Source: ZC4RG17 sp036380875
GTDB taxonomy: Bacteria; Actinomycetota; Acidimicrobiia; Spongiisociales; ZC4RG35
Direction: 5' to 3'
NCBI GenBank assembly: GCA_036380875.1
Contig: DASVDX010000022.1
Span: 1-64,000 of the forward strand
DNA length: 64,000 bases
The notes beneath the pieces are model-generated. The model searched no databases. It was not told where the DNA came from and worked only from the letters and a program-made list of their open reading frames with translations. Below are positions 1 through 9,350 of this stretch, piece by piece. How positions within the stretch are numbered: position 1 is the first letter of the stretch; every line of letters begins with the position of its first letter. Made by a program: the position numbers and the translations under genes.

Positions 1-2
1 TC

Positions 3-2015
3 TTGTTCGCTGCGGAAGAGATTGCCCACGCCGGGGACGGCGGATGGTGGGCCGACACGGCCGGGATCATGCTGGTCTCGCCGTTCGTCGCCTTCCTCGC
101 CATCCTCGCCTTCGGCAAGCGCCTCCGTTACAACGGCGCCGAGTTCGCCATCGGTGCCCTCGCCATCAACACGCTCTGGGCGCTCGTCCTCTTCTTCATG
201 AACATGACCGAAGGCGTGCTCCGGGAGCCGTTCACGTTCAAGGTCGGCGACATCGGCTCCGGGCTGGTCTTCGAGCTGGGATGGGCCGTCGACGGCCTGT
301 CGATCATGATGTACCTGCTGGTCAACCTCGTCGGCCTCCTGGTCTTCATCTACGCCGTCGGCTACATGGAGGGCGACCGGCGGGTGCCGTGGTTCTTCGC
401 CGCCTTCTCCCTCTTCGCCGGGTCGATGCTCCTCCTCGTCGGCGCCCCCAATCTCATACAGCTGATCATCGGATGGGAGGGCGTCGGTCTCGCCTCGTAT
501 CTCTTGATCGGCTTCTACTGGGAGGACCACGAAAACGTCAACGCCGGCAACAAGGCGTTCATGGTCAACAAGCTGGCCGACGTCGGCCTCCTTTTGGGCG
601 CCGTCTTGGTCGGCGTGGCGCTGGGCACCTTCGACTTCGCCGCCCTCAACACGGCCGCCACCGAGGGCCATGCCGGCCTGAGTGCAGTGGCGATCGCCGG
701 CGGGGCGCTGCTCTTCTTCGGAGCGATGGGCAAGTCGGCCCAGTTCCCGTTCCACATCTGGCTCCCCGACGCCATGGCCGGTCCGACACCGGTGTCGGCG
801 CTTATGCACGCCGCCACCATGGTGACCGCCGGCATCTATCTGATGGCGCGCACGTTCCCGCTCTACCAGCAGATGGCCACCGACCTGCGTCCCTGGATGG
901 TGGCGATCGGCACCATCACCCTCTTCGCCATGGGGCTCCTCGCCCTCGTCGCCGACGACATCAAGAAGGTGCTGGCGTACTCGACGGTGTCGCAGCTCGG
1001 CTACATGATGACGGCGGTCGCCGCCGGCGGTTACACCGCCGGCCTGTTCCACCTCTTCACCCACGCCTTCTTCAAGGCCCTTCTCTTCCTCGGGGCGGGG
1101 TCGGTGATCCACGCCGTGCACTCGAACAACATGTCCGACATGGGCGGACTGCGGAAGTACATGCCCCGCACCTACGCCACATTCGTCATCGGTGCCCTCG
1201 CCCTCGCCGGCATCTTCCCGCTGTCCGGGTTCTGGTCGAAGGACGAGATCCTCGCCACTCTCGGCCACGAGGGCTACACGGCGGTGATGTGGATCGCCAT
1301 CGCCGGGGCCTTCGTCACAGCCTTCTACATGACCCGGGCGGTCGCTCTCACGTTCCACGGAACCTACAAGGGCCACGGCCATCCGCACGAGTCGCCGGCG
1401 GTCATGACCGTGCCCCTCATCGCTCTAGCCATCCCTTCGGTGCTCGCCGGATTGCTCAACATTCCCGGCGTCGAGTGGCCGGGCATCGGCAACTTCACGG
1501 AGTGGCTGGCGGTGCGGGTCGTGCCCATGGGCGACCATCACGCCGAGGCGATCGACTTCTTCCTCGCCGGGGTCGGCACCCTCGCTGCGGTGGCCGGCAT
1601 CGTCCTGGGCTGGTTGATATTCGCTCCCGACCGCGACACCCAGCAGGAACGGGACCGTTTCGAGGTCCCCGTGCTCTACCCGCTGTTCCGCCGCAAGTAC
1701 TACATGGACGACCTGGCCATGGGCATCTCCCGGTTCACGATGGGCCCGTTCGCCCGGTTCGTGAACTGGACCAACACCTACATCATCGACGGCATCGTCA
1801 ATGGGGTCGGCGGAGTGGTCTACCATCTCGCCCGGTTCATCTATGGCGGTGTCGACCAGCGCGGCATCGACGGGATCGTCAACGGTTTGTCGGCCGTAGC
1901 CGACGCCGCCGGGTCTGGTTTGCGCAAGCTCCAGACCGGGCGTGTACAGCAGTACGCGGCGTCCTTCGTAATGGGGGCGATCGTGTTGGTGATCGTGTTC
2001 GTACTGGTGCGATAG
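3..2015 (+). CDS. nuoL: NADH-quinone oxidoreductase subunit L (5' end may lie outside window)
   Basis: Membrane proton-pumping subunit of respiratory complex I, of the antiporter (Mrp) type. About 670 residues of hydrophobic segments are visible. The family hallmarks are present: the Glu in IGWEGVGLASYLL on TM5, the Lys in MGKSAQFPFHIWLPDAM on TM7, PTPVSALMHAATMVTAG, and PLSGFWSKDEIL on TM12. The C-terminus has the extra lateral-helix region expected of NuoL rather than NuoM or NuoN. The only visible start is a TTG two bases into the window, so the true start may be upstream. It is followed after 15 bp by nuoM and then by overlapping nuoN, the usual order at the 3' end of a nuo operon. Family assignment is secure; the start is not. 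Confidence 0.96.
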   Translation: MFAAEEIAHAGDGGWWADTAGIMLVSPFVAFLAILAFGKRLRYNGAEFAIGALAINTLWALVLFFMNMTEGVLREPFTFKVGDIGSGLVFELGWAVDGLSIMMYLLVNLVGLLVFIYAVGYMEGDRRVPWFFAAFSLFAGSMLLLVGAPNLIQLIIGWEGVGLASYLLIGFYWEDHENVNAGNKAFMVNKLADVGLLLGAVLVGVALGTFDFAALNTAATEGHAGLSAVAIAGGALLFFGAMGKSAQFPFHIWLPDAMAGPTPVSALMHAATMVTAGIYLMARTFPLYQQMATDLRPWMVAIGTITLFAMGLLALVADDIKKVLAYSTVSQLGYMMTAVAAGGYTAGLFHLFTHAFFKALLFLGAGSVIHAVHSNNMSDMGGLRKYMPRTYATFVIGALALAGIFPLSGFWSKDEILATLGHEGYTAVMWIAIAGAFVTAFYMTRAVALTFHGTYKGHGHPHESPAVMTVPLIALAIPSVLAGLLNIPGVEWPGIGNFTEWLAVRVVPMGDHHAEAIDFFLAGVGTLAAVAGIVLGWLIFAPDRDTQQERDRFEVPVLYPLFRRKYYMDDLAMGISRFTMGPFARFVNWTNTYIIDGIVNGVGGVVYHLARFIYGGVDQRGIDGIVNGLSAVADAAGSGLRKLQTGRVQQYAASFVMGAIVLVIVFVLVR

Positions 2016-2030
2016 AGAGGGCTGATTCCG

Positions 2031-3641
2031 ATGGAATGGTTTGACACTTGGGGTCTTCCCCTGATCGTGTTCCTGCCGCTGGTGGGAGCACTGGTCCTGG
2101 GCCTGATCCCCAAGGAGAAGGAAGATGCCATAAAGGGCACCGCCCTTCTGTTCTCGCTCGTCACCTTCGGGCTCTCCCTGGTGGCCATCGGGCTGTTCGA
2201 CTTCGGCGCCGACACCTACAACACGTATCAATTCGAGGTGAACACGAGGTGGATCCCGGCCATCGACTCCAACTTCCACGTCGGGGTCGACGGGATCAGC
2301 CTGCCGCTCCTGGTCCTGTCCTGCTTCGTGGTCCTCTTGTCGATCATCTATTCGTGGGACCACTGGGAGGAGCCGCGCAATCCGCGGGCCTTCCTCATGC
2401 TGACGCTGATCCTCCTCACGGGCATGAACGGCACGTTCGTCGCTTTGGACCTCGTGCTCTTCTTCATCTTCTTCGAGGTCGTGCTCGTCCCGATGTACTT
2501 CATGATCGGCATCTGGGGCGACAAGGCCCCTCGCAAGATCCCCGGGTTCAGCCGGATCGTGGAGACTCGGCTCTATGCCGCCATCAAGTTCTTCCTCTTC
2601 ACCTTGTTCGGCTCCGCTTTCATGCTCCTCGGTTTCCTGGCCCTCTACTTCCGGTCCGGTGAGTTCGGCGCTCGCACCTTCGACATCGTCGAGTTGACCG
2701 ATCTCGGAGCCAGCGGGGCGTTCACCGGTACTTTCGCCTTCCTCGTGTTCTTCGGCCTGTTCCTGGGCTTTGCGGTCAAGGTGCCGATGTGGCCCCTCCA
2801 CACGTGGCTCCCCGACGCCCACACCGCCGCTCCCACCGTGGGGTCGGTCATCCTGGCGGCGATCCTCCTGAAGCTCGGCACCTACGGCTTCGTGCGGATC
2901 TCGCTGCCGATCCTTCCCAACGAGGCCGTGCGCTGGGCGCCGGTCATCGCCATCCTCGCCGCCATCGGCATCATCTACGGCTCCCTCGCCTGCCTGGCCC
3001 AGACGGACATGAAGCGGCTGATCGCCTTCTCCTCGGTGGGCCACATGGGCTTCGTGATGCTCGGCATCTCCACCCTCACCGACGTCGGCATCAACGCCTC
3101 CATCATCGGCATGGTCGCTCACGGCCTCATCACCGGCCTCCTGTTCTTCATCGCCGGGTCGATGGCCCACCGCTACCACACGCGGGAGATGGCCCGTCTC
3201 GGCGGCCAGATGAAGATCATGCCGATCATGGGCGGGATCCTCGGGTTCACGGCGATGGCCTCGCTGGGCCTGCCCGGTCTGGCGGGGTTCTGGGGCGAAT
3301 TCATGTCGCTCGTCAGTTCCTACAACCCCCTCGACGGGCTCAGCCTGACCGTGTTCCGGTCGGCGATGGTCGCCGGCGCCATCGGCACGGTCCTCACCGC
3401 CGCCTACATGTTGTACATGCTCCAGCAGGTCAACTTCGGCGAACCGGGCGACGAGTGGGTGGGCCACCACTTCCACGACGTCGACCGCTACGAGATGACC
3501 GCCTGGGTGCCGCTCATCATCTTCACCGTCGTCGTCGGCTTCTACCCGAATCTGATCTTCGGGGTCACCAATGACGTCGTCACTTCGCTCGTGGAGATGG
3601 CGTTCCAGGGCGGGTCGATCACGGCAGGACTGGGTGGATGA
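2031..3641 (+). CDS. nuoM: NADH-quinone oxidoreductase subunit M
   Basis: Second antiporter-like membrane subunit of complex I, 536 residues, typical family length. It carries the conserved TM5 Glu (FFEVVLVPMYFMIG), the TM7 Lys in KVPMWPLHTWLPDAHTAAPT and the GLPGLAGFWGEF motif. The ATG follows AGAGAGGGCTGATTCCG, which supplies a purine-rich ribosome site. Its last codons overlap the nuoN start by 4 bp (ATGA), so the two are translationally coupled. Nothing is unusual about the sequence. Confidence 0.97.
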   Translation: MEWFDTWGLPLIVFLPLVGALVLGLIPKEKEDAIKGTALLFSLVTFGLSLVAIGLFDFGADTYNTYQFEVNTRWIPAIDSNFHVGVDGISLPLLVLSCFVVLLSIIYSWDHWEEPRNPRAFLMLTLILLTGMNGTFVALDLVLFFIFFEVVLVPMYFMIGIWGDKAPRKIPGFSRIVETRLYAAIKFFLFTLFGSAFMLLGFLALYFRSGEFGARTFDIVELTDLGASGAFTGTFAFLVFFGLFLGFAVKVPMWPLHTWLPDAHTAAPTVGSVILAAILLKLGTYGFVRISLPILPNEAVRWAPVIAILAAIGIIYGSLACLAQTDMKRLIAFSSVGHMGFVMLGISTLTDVGINASIIGMVAHGLITGLLFFIAGSMAHRYHTREMARLGGQMKIMPIMGGILGFTAMASLGLPGLAGFWGEFMSLVSSYNPLDGLSLTVFRSAMVAGAIGTVLTAAYMLYMLQQVNFGEPGDEWVGHHFHDVDRYEMTAWVPLIIFTVVVGFYPNLIFGVTNDVVTSLVEMAFQGGSITAGLGG

Positions 3642-5125
3642 ACCAGACGGTCGACTACCTCGCCATCGCACCTGAGATCGTCATCGTCGTCACCCTGCTC
3701 GGGGTGCTGTCACTCGACCTGTTCCTGCCCCGTCAGAAGAAGTTCTGGGTGGCGACGCTGGCGGTGGCGGGCACGGCGCTGGCCGCCGTCCCGCTGATCT
3801 TCCTCGCCGTCGACGGCTCGACCCGGTCGATGTTCGACGACTCGTTCGTAGTCGACAGCTTCGCCCTCGCCTTGAAGGGCCTGCTACTCGTGGGCGCCTA
3901 CATCGTCCTCCTGATGTCGGTGTCCTACATCGAGTCGGACCGCTACTGGCAGGGCGAGTACTACCTCATGATCCTGTCGTCTCTCCTCGGCTCGATGGTG
4001 ATGGCCTCGGGTCGCGACCTGATCGTCCTCTTCATCGGCCTCGAGCTCACGACCGGCCCGCTGTATCTGCTCGCCGGGTGGAGGAAGGGCGATATCCGCT
4101 CCAACGAGGCGTCCCTCAAGTACTTCATCCTCGGGGTCCTGTCCACGGCGATGATGCTCTTCGGAATGTCCCTCCTCTTCGGGATCACCGGAGTGGTGGG
4201 CTTCAGCGAACTGGCCGCCGTCGCCGGGGACTACGCCGCCGAGCCGGCGATGATCCTCGCCGTCCTGTTCCTCTTCGTCGGCTTCGGGTTCAAGGTCTCG
4301 GCGGTGCCCTTCCACTTCTGGGCACCCGACACCTACGAAGGCGCTCCCACGCCGGTCACCGCCTACCTGTCGGTGAACTCGAAGATCGCCGGGTTCATCG
4401 CCATGCTCGTCGTGTTGTACCTGGCGCTGCCCGATCTGTCCGACATCTGGGCTCCGGCCATCTGGGCGCTTTCGGCGCTGTCGATGACTCTCGCCAACCT
4501 GTCCGCCCTCCGTCAGCGGAACATCGTGCGGCTGCTCGCCTATTCGTCGATCGCCCAGGCCGGGTTCATGCTGGTGCCGTTCGCCGCCGCCGCGGTGGCC
4601 GATGCCGACCTGGCCGAAGGGTTCTCGGCGACGATCATCTACATCGCCATCTACGCCCTCATGAACCTGGGAGCCTTCGCCGTCGTCATCGCCGGTGCCC
4701 GGGCAACGGGGAGCGGCGACATCGACGACTGGGCTGGGCTCGGCCGCTACAACCCGCGGCTCGGACTGCTCGCCGCCATCTTCTTCCTGTCCTTGGCCGG
4801 CATTCCCCCGCTCGCCGGCTGGTTCGCCAAGTTCGTGATGTTCCGGTCGGTGATCCTCACCGGAGGCTCCGGTCCGATCGTCCTGGCCATCATCGCCGCC
4901 GTCAACACGGTGGTCGCCTTCTACTACTACGCCCGGGTGGTCAAGGCGGTGTGGCTCGATCCGGTCCCCGACGGCGTGGAGGTCCGCGAGCAGACCGCCC
5001 CCGCCGGATCCCTCTCGCTCGCGCTCGGACTGACCACGGCGCTGACCGTGATCATCGGGATCTTCCCCGCTATCGCCACGGTCTTCGCCGACGCCTCCCA
5101 GGTCCTCACCGCCGCCGGCGGCTGA
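3638..5125 (+). CDS. nuoN: NADH-quinone oxidoreductase subunit N
   Basis: Third antiporter-like complex I subunit, 495 residues. Visible hallmarks are the Glu in GLELTTGPLYLLAGW, the Lys in FKVSAVPFHFWAPDTYEG followed by APTPVTAYLSV, and GIPPLAGWFAKF. It starts at the ATG of an ATGA overlap with nuoM and ends the visible nuo operon. The next gene (amidase) has its own upstream gap of about 100 bp and an unrelated function, so the operon very likely ends here, although no convincing Rho-independent terminator with a T-run is seen. Confidence 0.96.
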   Translation: MNQTVDYLAIAPEIVIVVTLLGVLSLDLFLPRQKKFWVATLAVAGTALAAVPLIFLAVDGSTRSMFDDSFVVDSFALALKGLLLVGAYIVLLMSVSYIESDRYWQGEYYLMILSSLLGSMVMASGRDLIVLFIGLELTTGPLYLLAGWRKGDIRSNEASLKYFILGVLSTAMMLFGMSLLFGITGVVGFSELAAVAGDYAAEPAMILAVLFLFVGFGFKVSAVPFHFWAPDTYEGAPTPVTAYLSVNSKIAGFIAMLVVLYLALPDLSDIWAPAIWALSALSMTLANLSALRQRNIVRLLAYSSIAQAGFMLVPFAAAAVADADLAEGFSATIIYIAIYALMNLGAFAVVIAGARATGSGDIDDWAGLGRYNPRLGLLAAIFFLSLAGIPPLAGWFAKFVMFRSVILTGGSGPIVLAIIAAVNTVVAFYYYARVVKAVWLDPVPDGVEVREQTAPAGSLSLALGLTTALTVIIGIFPAIATVFADASQVLTAAGG

Positions 5126-5231
5126 GCCCCGATCTTCTCCGACCCTCCCGGCGCCGGGCCTGGGAGCGCCGTCGTATGATCCGCCGCGAGAGGCCGCTTG
5201 GCCGGCCGGTGTGTCACGAAAGGGGTCGGGC

Positions 5232-6704
5232 ATGGACATCTCGTACATGGGGGCGGGCGATCTGGCGCGCGCCATCAGGGACAAGAAACTGTCGCCCACA
5301 GAAGTGATGGACGCCACGATCGATCGCATCGAGGCGCGCAATCCGAGTCTCAACGCCATCGTCTACAAGGGATTCGAGGAAGCGCGGGCGCGGGCCAGAG
5401 AAACGGAGGAGGCTCTGGCCAGAGGCGAAGCCGTGGGCTCGCTCGCCGGGGTGCCCGTCGTGATGAAGGACCTGTTCGACTTCAAACCGGGGTGGCCCGC
5501 CACCTTCGGTGGGATCCCGGCGATGAAGGACTTCACGGTCGACGGCTACTGCGTGTGGGCCGAGCGGATGGAGGCAGCGGGGGCGATCATCGTCGGCAAG
5601 ACCAACAGCCCAGCGATGGGCTACCGCGGCGCCTGCGACAACTACCTGTTCGGGCCGACGAGCAACCCCTTCGACGTGACCCGCAACTCTGGCGGGTCGT
5701 CGGGAGGCTCGGCCGCCGCCGTGGCCGACGGTTGGGTGCCGATCGCCGAGGGCACCGACGGTGGCGGGTCGATTCGCATCCCCTCGGCGTGGTGCGGCGT
5801 GTTCGGGTTCCAGCCGTCGCCCAGCCGGGTGCCGACCGTGCTGCGTCCCAACGCTTTTGCCGGTGTGTCTCCATACATCTATGAGGGGCCCATCACTCGC
5901 AACGTCGCCGACGCCGCCCTGGCGATGGAGGTGCTTTCCGGATACCACCCACAAGACCCGTTCACGTACCACGACGAACCCGACTTCGCTTCGGTCATAG
6001 ACGGCGACATCGCCGGCTGGAAGATCGCCTACTCACCCGACTTCGGCGTGTACCCGGTGGCACCGGAGATACGGAAGGTCGTGGGGGAGGCGGTGCGCGC
6101 CTTCGAGGAGTGCGGGGCCGAGGTGACCGAAGTCGACATCTCGATCGACCTGGATCAGAGGGAGCTGGCCGACCTGTGGTGCCGGCTGATCATGCCGCTC
6201 AGCCTCGACGCCTTTGCAAATTTGAAGCTGGGCGGTCTCGACATCATCGGGGAGCATCGCAGCGACCTGCCGCCCGAGTTCCTGCGCTGGTACGACCACG
6301 TGGCTCAGATGTCGGTGATGGAGTACTTCGACGACAACTCCAAGCGCACCCGGGTGTACGACGCCCTGCAGGCCGTGTTCGCCGAGCACCGCATCCTCGT
6401 CACGCCCACGCTGGCTTGCATGCCGCCGCAGAACCAGACCGACGGCGAGACCCGGGGGCCGACGGTGATCGAAGGCGTCGAGGTCGACCCAGTGATCGGG
6501 TGGTGCATGACCTATTTCACGAACTTCACCGGCCATCCGGCGGCTTCCGCCCCCGCCGGGTTGTCCGGAGACATGCCCGTCGGGATGCAGATCATCGGTC
6601 GCCAGCGGGCCGACGTCGACGTGCTGCGAGCGGCGGCGGCGTTCGAGCAGGCGCGGCCGTGGGAGGAGATCTACCGGATTCCCGCCACCCGGCGGATCGC
6701 CTGA
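5232..6704 (+). CDS. Amidase signature family hydrolase
   Basis: Cytoplasmic amidase of the Ser-cisSer-Lys family, about 490 residues. The catalytic Lys lies in VVMKDLFD, the glycine/serine signature is NSGGSSGGSAAAVADG, and the cis-Ser/Ser region is GTDGGGSIRIPSAWCG. I chose the ATG at 5232 because it sits 7 bases after AAAGGGG; an in-frame GTG at 5211 would add seven residues without a better ribosome site. The substrate cannot be read from the sequence: members hydrolyse aryl and aliphatic amides, carbamoyl compounds or cyclic amide oligomers. It is the only plus-strand gene between nuoN and the convergent lacI-type gene, whose 3' end is 3 bp away. Confidence 0.9.
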   Translation: MDISYMGAGDLARAIRDKKLSPTEVMDATIDRIEARNPSLNAIVYKGFEEARARARETEEALARGEAVGSLAGVPVVMKDLFDFKPGWPATFGGIPAMKDFTVDGYCVWAERMEAAGAIIVGKTNSPAMGYRGACDNYLFGPTSNPFDVTRNSGGSSGGSAAAVADGWVPIAEGTDGGGSIRIPSAWCGVFGFQPSPSRVPTVLRPNAFAGVSPYIYEGPITRNVADAALAMEVLSGYHPQDPFTYHDEPDFASVIDGDIAGWKIAYSPDFGVYPVAPEIRKVVGEAVRAFEECGAEVTEVDISIDLDQRELADLWCRLIMPLSLDAFANLKLGGLDIIGEHRSDLPPEFLRWYDHVAQMSVMEYFDDNSKRTRVYDALQAVFAEHRILVTPTLACMPPQNQTDGETRGPTVIEGVEVDPVIGWCMTYFTNFTGHPAASAPAGLSGDMPVGMQIIGRQRADVDVLRAAAAFEQARPWEEIYRIPATRRIA

Positions 6705-6707
6705 GAC

Positions 6708-7754
6708 CTAGCGAGGGCGCGCCACGGAGCGGCGCTCGATGATCTCGCCGGTCAGGTAGGCATCGTCGGGATCCTGGCCGGCGAGGATCTGCCGCAACAG
6801 GACGGCTCCTTCCCTACCGATGTCGTAGGTGGGAACACGTACGGTGGTGAGCGGTACCGGGGCGTATTCGGCCAGCGGCATGTCGTCGAAGCCGGCGACC
6901 GAGATGTCATCGGGAATCCGATATCCGGCATCGAGAAGCGCCCGGGTGGCGCCGATCGCCATCAGGTCGTTGGCGGCGAAGATCGCAGTCGGCGCGCCGG
7001 TGTCGACGATCTGCATCGCCGCCCGCTTCCCGCCCTCGATCGAGAAGGATCCTTCTGCCACCAAATCCGTGTCGTAGCTGAGCCCGCGCTGTTCCATCGC
7101 CTCCCTGAAGGCGTTCTCGCGGTGGCGGCTCACGGTCAAGTCGGGAGGGCCGGTGATGAATCCGATGTGGCGGTGGCCGAGGTCGGCGAGATAGTCGACC
7201 ATGGCGGCAGTGGCGGCCCGGTTGTCGAAGTGGACCTTGTGCCCGCCGACGAAATGGTCGGAGAGCACCAGGGTGATCCCGCCCCGTGACTCGAATCGAT
7301 CGACGAGGGTTTCCACGTCGTGCCGGTAGGCCGCATCCTCCAGCGCGCTGGCCGCGAACACCAGGGCATCGACCTGGTACGCCTCGAAAGCGCGCAGGTA
7401 CTCGAGCTCCCGCTCCGGGTCACGGTCCGAGCTGGCGACGAACAGCCGATAACCGTCGGCGCGGATCTCGTCTTCCAGCCCCTTGACCAACTCCCCGAAG
7501 TATGGGTCGGAGATGTCGTGCACGATCACCCCCACCGTTTGGGAGCGGGCGGTGACGAGGGCTCGGGCGAGCTGGTTGGGCTGGAAGCCGAGGCGCTCGG
7601 CGGCGGCCAAGACCCGTTTGCGTGTTTCCTCGGCGACTGGGTGACTCGACTGGGACATCACCCGGGACACGGTGGCGACCGAGACTTCGGCCAGTTCGGC
7701 CACCGCCCGTAGTGAAACCCTCTCCCGAGCCAACGGCGTACGGCGGTTCGACAT
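6708..7754 (-). CDS. LacI-family transcriptional regulator
   Basis: 348-residue repressor with an N-terminal HTH (VSVATVSRVMS), a hinge with the Leu that intercalates at a central CpG (NQLARALV), and a periplasmic-binding-protein-like sensor domain ending in SVAGFDDMPLAEYAPVPLTTV. It is divergent from the aldehyde dehydrogenase/hydratase operon, with a CG-centred pseudo-palindrome at 7785-7798 in between, so it probably represses that operon and itself. It is clearly paralogous to the LacI protein at 44713-45768, sharing VTARSQTVGVIVHDISDP versus ATARSRTIGVVVHDVSDP. The ligand is unknown; a sugar or sugar acid would be usual. Confidence 0.93.
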   Translation of the reverse strand: MSNRRTPLARERVSLRAVAELAEVSVATVSRVMSQSSHPVAEETRKRVLAAAERLGFQPNQLARALVTARSQTVGVIVHDISDPYFGELVKGLEDEIRADGYRLFVASSDRDPERELEYLRAFEAYQVDALVFAASALEDAAYRHDVETLVDRFESRGGITLVLSDHFVGGHKVHFDNRAATAAMVDYLADLGHRHIGFITGPPDLTVSRHRENAFREAMEQRGLSYDTDLVAEGSFSIEGGKRAAMQIVDTGAPTAIFAANDLMAIGATRALLDAGYRIPDDISVAGFDDMPLAEYAPVPLTTVRVPTYDIGREGAVLLRQILAGQDPDDAYLTGEIIERRSVARPR

Positions 7755-7784
7755 GGATCGTGTGACTGTAGTAGCGGCGATCGT

Positions 7785-7798
7785 AGAAATCGTTTACC
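7785..7798. promoter_or_regulatory. Putative LacI-family operator (divergent promoter region)
   Basis: AGAAATCGTTTACC, an imperfect inverted repeat centred on CG, sits between the divergent lacI-type gene and the aldehyde dehydrogenase operon. It resembles the other CG-centred 14-mers in this window but is one of the weaker matches. Confidence 0.45.
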
Positions 7799-7871
7799 GT
7801 GCACGGCCATCAAACTGGGCAATCGAAACGACGTGCGGCGACGATCGCCGCCCGATCGAGGAGTCGAGGCC

Positions 7872-9350
7872 ATGGACACCTTCCTGAACTACATCGACGG
7901 CGAGTGGGTGCCGTCAGTCACGGGGGAGAGGTTCGAGAGTCGCAACCCCGCTCACCCATCCCGAGTTCTGGGCGAGTTCCAGTCGAGCGGCGCCGCCGAC
8001 ATCGACGCCGCCGTCGGGGCGGCTCGCCGGGCGCAGAAGGCCTGGCGGAGGACTCCCGCGCCGAAGCGCGCTGAGATCATCGAGCGGGCGGCGCTCATGC
8101 TCGAGGCGCAGAAGCCCGAGTTGGCCCGCCTCGTCACGACAGAGATGGGCAAGGTCCTCGTCGACTCGGGATACGACGTCCAGGGGGCGATCACCTCTGG
8201 CAAGTACATGGCGGGCGAAGGGTTCCGGATGTTCGGCGAGACCGTCCCCAGTGGCCTGCCCAATCGCATGGCGATGACCCGGCGGGAGCCGGTTGGGGTC
8301 GTGGGCATCATCACCCCCTGGAACCTGCCGATGCTGATGCCGGCCTGGAAGCTGTTCCCGGCTCTCGTCTGTGGCAACACCGTCGTCGTCAAGCCCGCCG
8401 AAGACACTCCGCTCTGTGCCGTCCGTCTCTTCGAGATCCTGGAGGAGGCGGGGGTGCCGCCCGGCGTCGCCAACCTCGTGACGGGCTACGGTCATACGGC
8501 CGGCCAGGCGCTCGTCGAGCATCCCGATGTCGACATGATCTCGTTCACCGGCTCCCAGGAGGTGGGACGCCAGATCGCCGCCACCGCCGGCCGCGACCTC
8601 AAGCATGTCTCCCTGGAGATGGGCGGAAAGAACGCCATCGTCGTCTTCGACGACGCCGACCTCGATGCCGCAGTCGACGGCGTCCTCTGGGGCGGCTTCT
8701 CGACCGCCGGCCAGAGGTGCACGGCCAGCAGTCGCCTCGTCGTCGACGAGAAGATCGCCGACGACTTCGTCGATCGTCTCGCCAAGCGCATGGAGGAGTT
8801 GGTGGTCGGCGACGGCCTCGACGAGTCGGTGAACGTCGGCCCGATCATCAACCAGAAGCAGCTCGACCGGGTCCACTCCTACACCCAGATCGGCCTCGAC
8901 GAGGGCGCCGAGCTCGTCGTCGGCGGTGAGAAGCTGGAGGACGAAGAGCTGGACGGCGGCTACTTCTATGCGCCGACACTCTTCGACCACGTCACTCCCG
9001 ACATGCGCATCGCTCAGGAAGAGATCTTTGGGCCGACTGTCGTCGTCCTCCGGGTGTCGAGCGATGAAGAGGCCATCGAGGTGGCCAACGGCACCGACTA
9101 CGGCCTCTCGGCCTCCGTCTACTCCACGAACATCGCTCGGGCGATGAACGCCATCGCCGAGTTCGAGTCGGGTATCGCCTATGTCAACGCTCCCACCATC
9201 GGCAGCGAGATCCATCTGCCGTTCGGCGGCGTGAAGAGCACGGGCAACGGGCACCGGGAGTCCGGCAAGTCGGCGATCGAGCAGTTCACCGAGATCAAGA
9301 CGGTGTTCATCGACTACAGCGGCGGCCTCCAGCGGGCCGGGATCGACTGA
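7872..9350 (+). CDS. NAD(P)-dependent aldehyde dehydrogenase
   Basis: 492-residue aldehyde dehydrogenase that oxidises an aldehyde or semialdehyde to the acid. Visible features are the PWNLPMLMPAWKL substrate/cofactor region, FTGSQEVGRQI in the Rossmann fold, the general-base Glu in LEMGGKNAIVV and the catalytic Cys in AGQRCTASSR. I chose the ATG at 7872, preceded by GAGGAGTCGAGG, over an in-frame start 39 bp upstream. Its stop overlaps the start of the next gene (TGATG). With an MhpD-like hydratase downstream it may act on a semialdehyde such as 2-hydroxymuconic or 2-oxoglutaric semialdehyde; this is inference from context. Confidence 0.92.
   Translation: MDTFLNYIDGEWVPSVTGERFESRNPAHPSRVLGEFQSSGAADIDAAVGAARRAQKAWRRTPAPKRAEIIERAALMLEAQKPELARLVTTEMGKVLVDSGYDVQGAITSGKYMAGEGFRMFGETVPSGLPNRMAMTRREPVGVVGIITPWNLPMLMPAWKLFPALVCGNTVVVKPAEDTPLCAVRLFEILEEAGVPPGVANLVTGYGHTAGQALVEHPDVDMISFTGSQEVGRQIAATAGRDLKHVSLEMGGKNAIVVFDDADLDAAVDGVLWGGFSTAGQRCTASSRLVVDEKIADDFVDRLAKRMEELVVGDGLDESVNVGPIINQKQLDRVHSYTQIGLDEGAELVVGGEKLEDEELDGGYFYAPTLFDHVTPDMRIAQEEIFGPTVVVLRVSSDEEAIEVANGTDYGLSASVYSTNIARAMNAIAEFESGIAYVNAPTIGSEIHLPFGGVKSTGNGHRESGKSAIEQFTEIKTVFIDYSGGLQRAGID

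Noticed and set aside
1425..3671. Very long minus-strand open frame (748 codons) across nuoL and nuoM, and similar ones at 3884-5359, 29766-31010 and 46702-48501
   Set aside because: These translate into Asp/Glu/Arg/His/Gly-rich low-complexity strings with no domain, exactly opposite to clear genes. They are antisense shadows of high-GC codon usage.
5145..5166. GC-rich inverted repeat after nuoN as a terminator
   Set aside because: The possible stems (CTCCC/GGGAG, or CCCGGCGCCGGG) are short and competing, and no T-run follows. The evidence is too weak to list it as a terminator.
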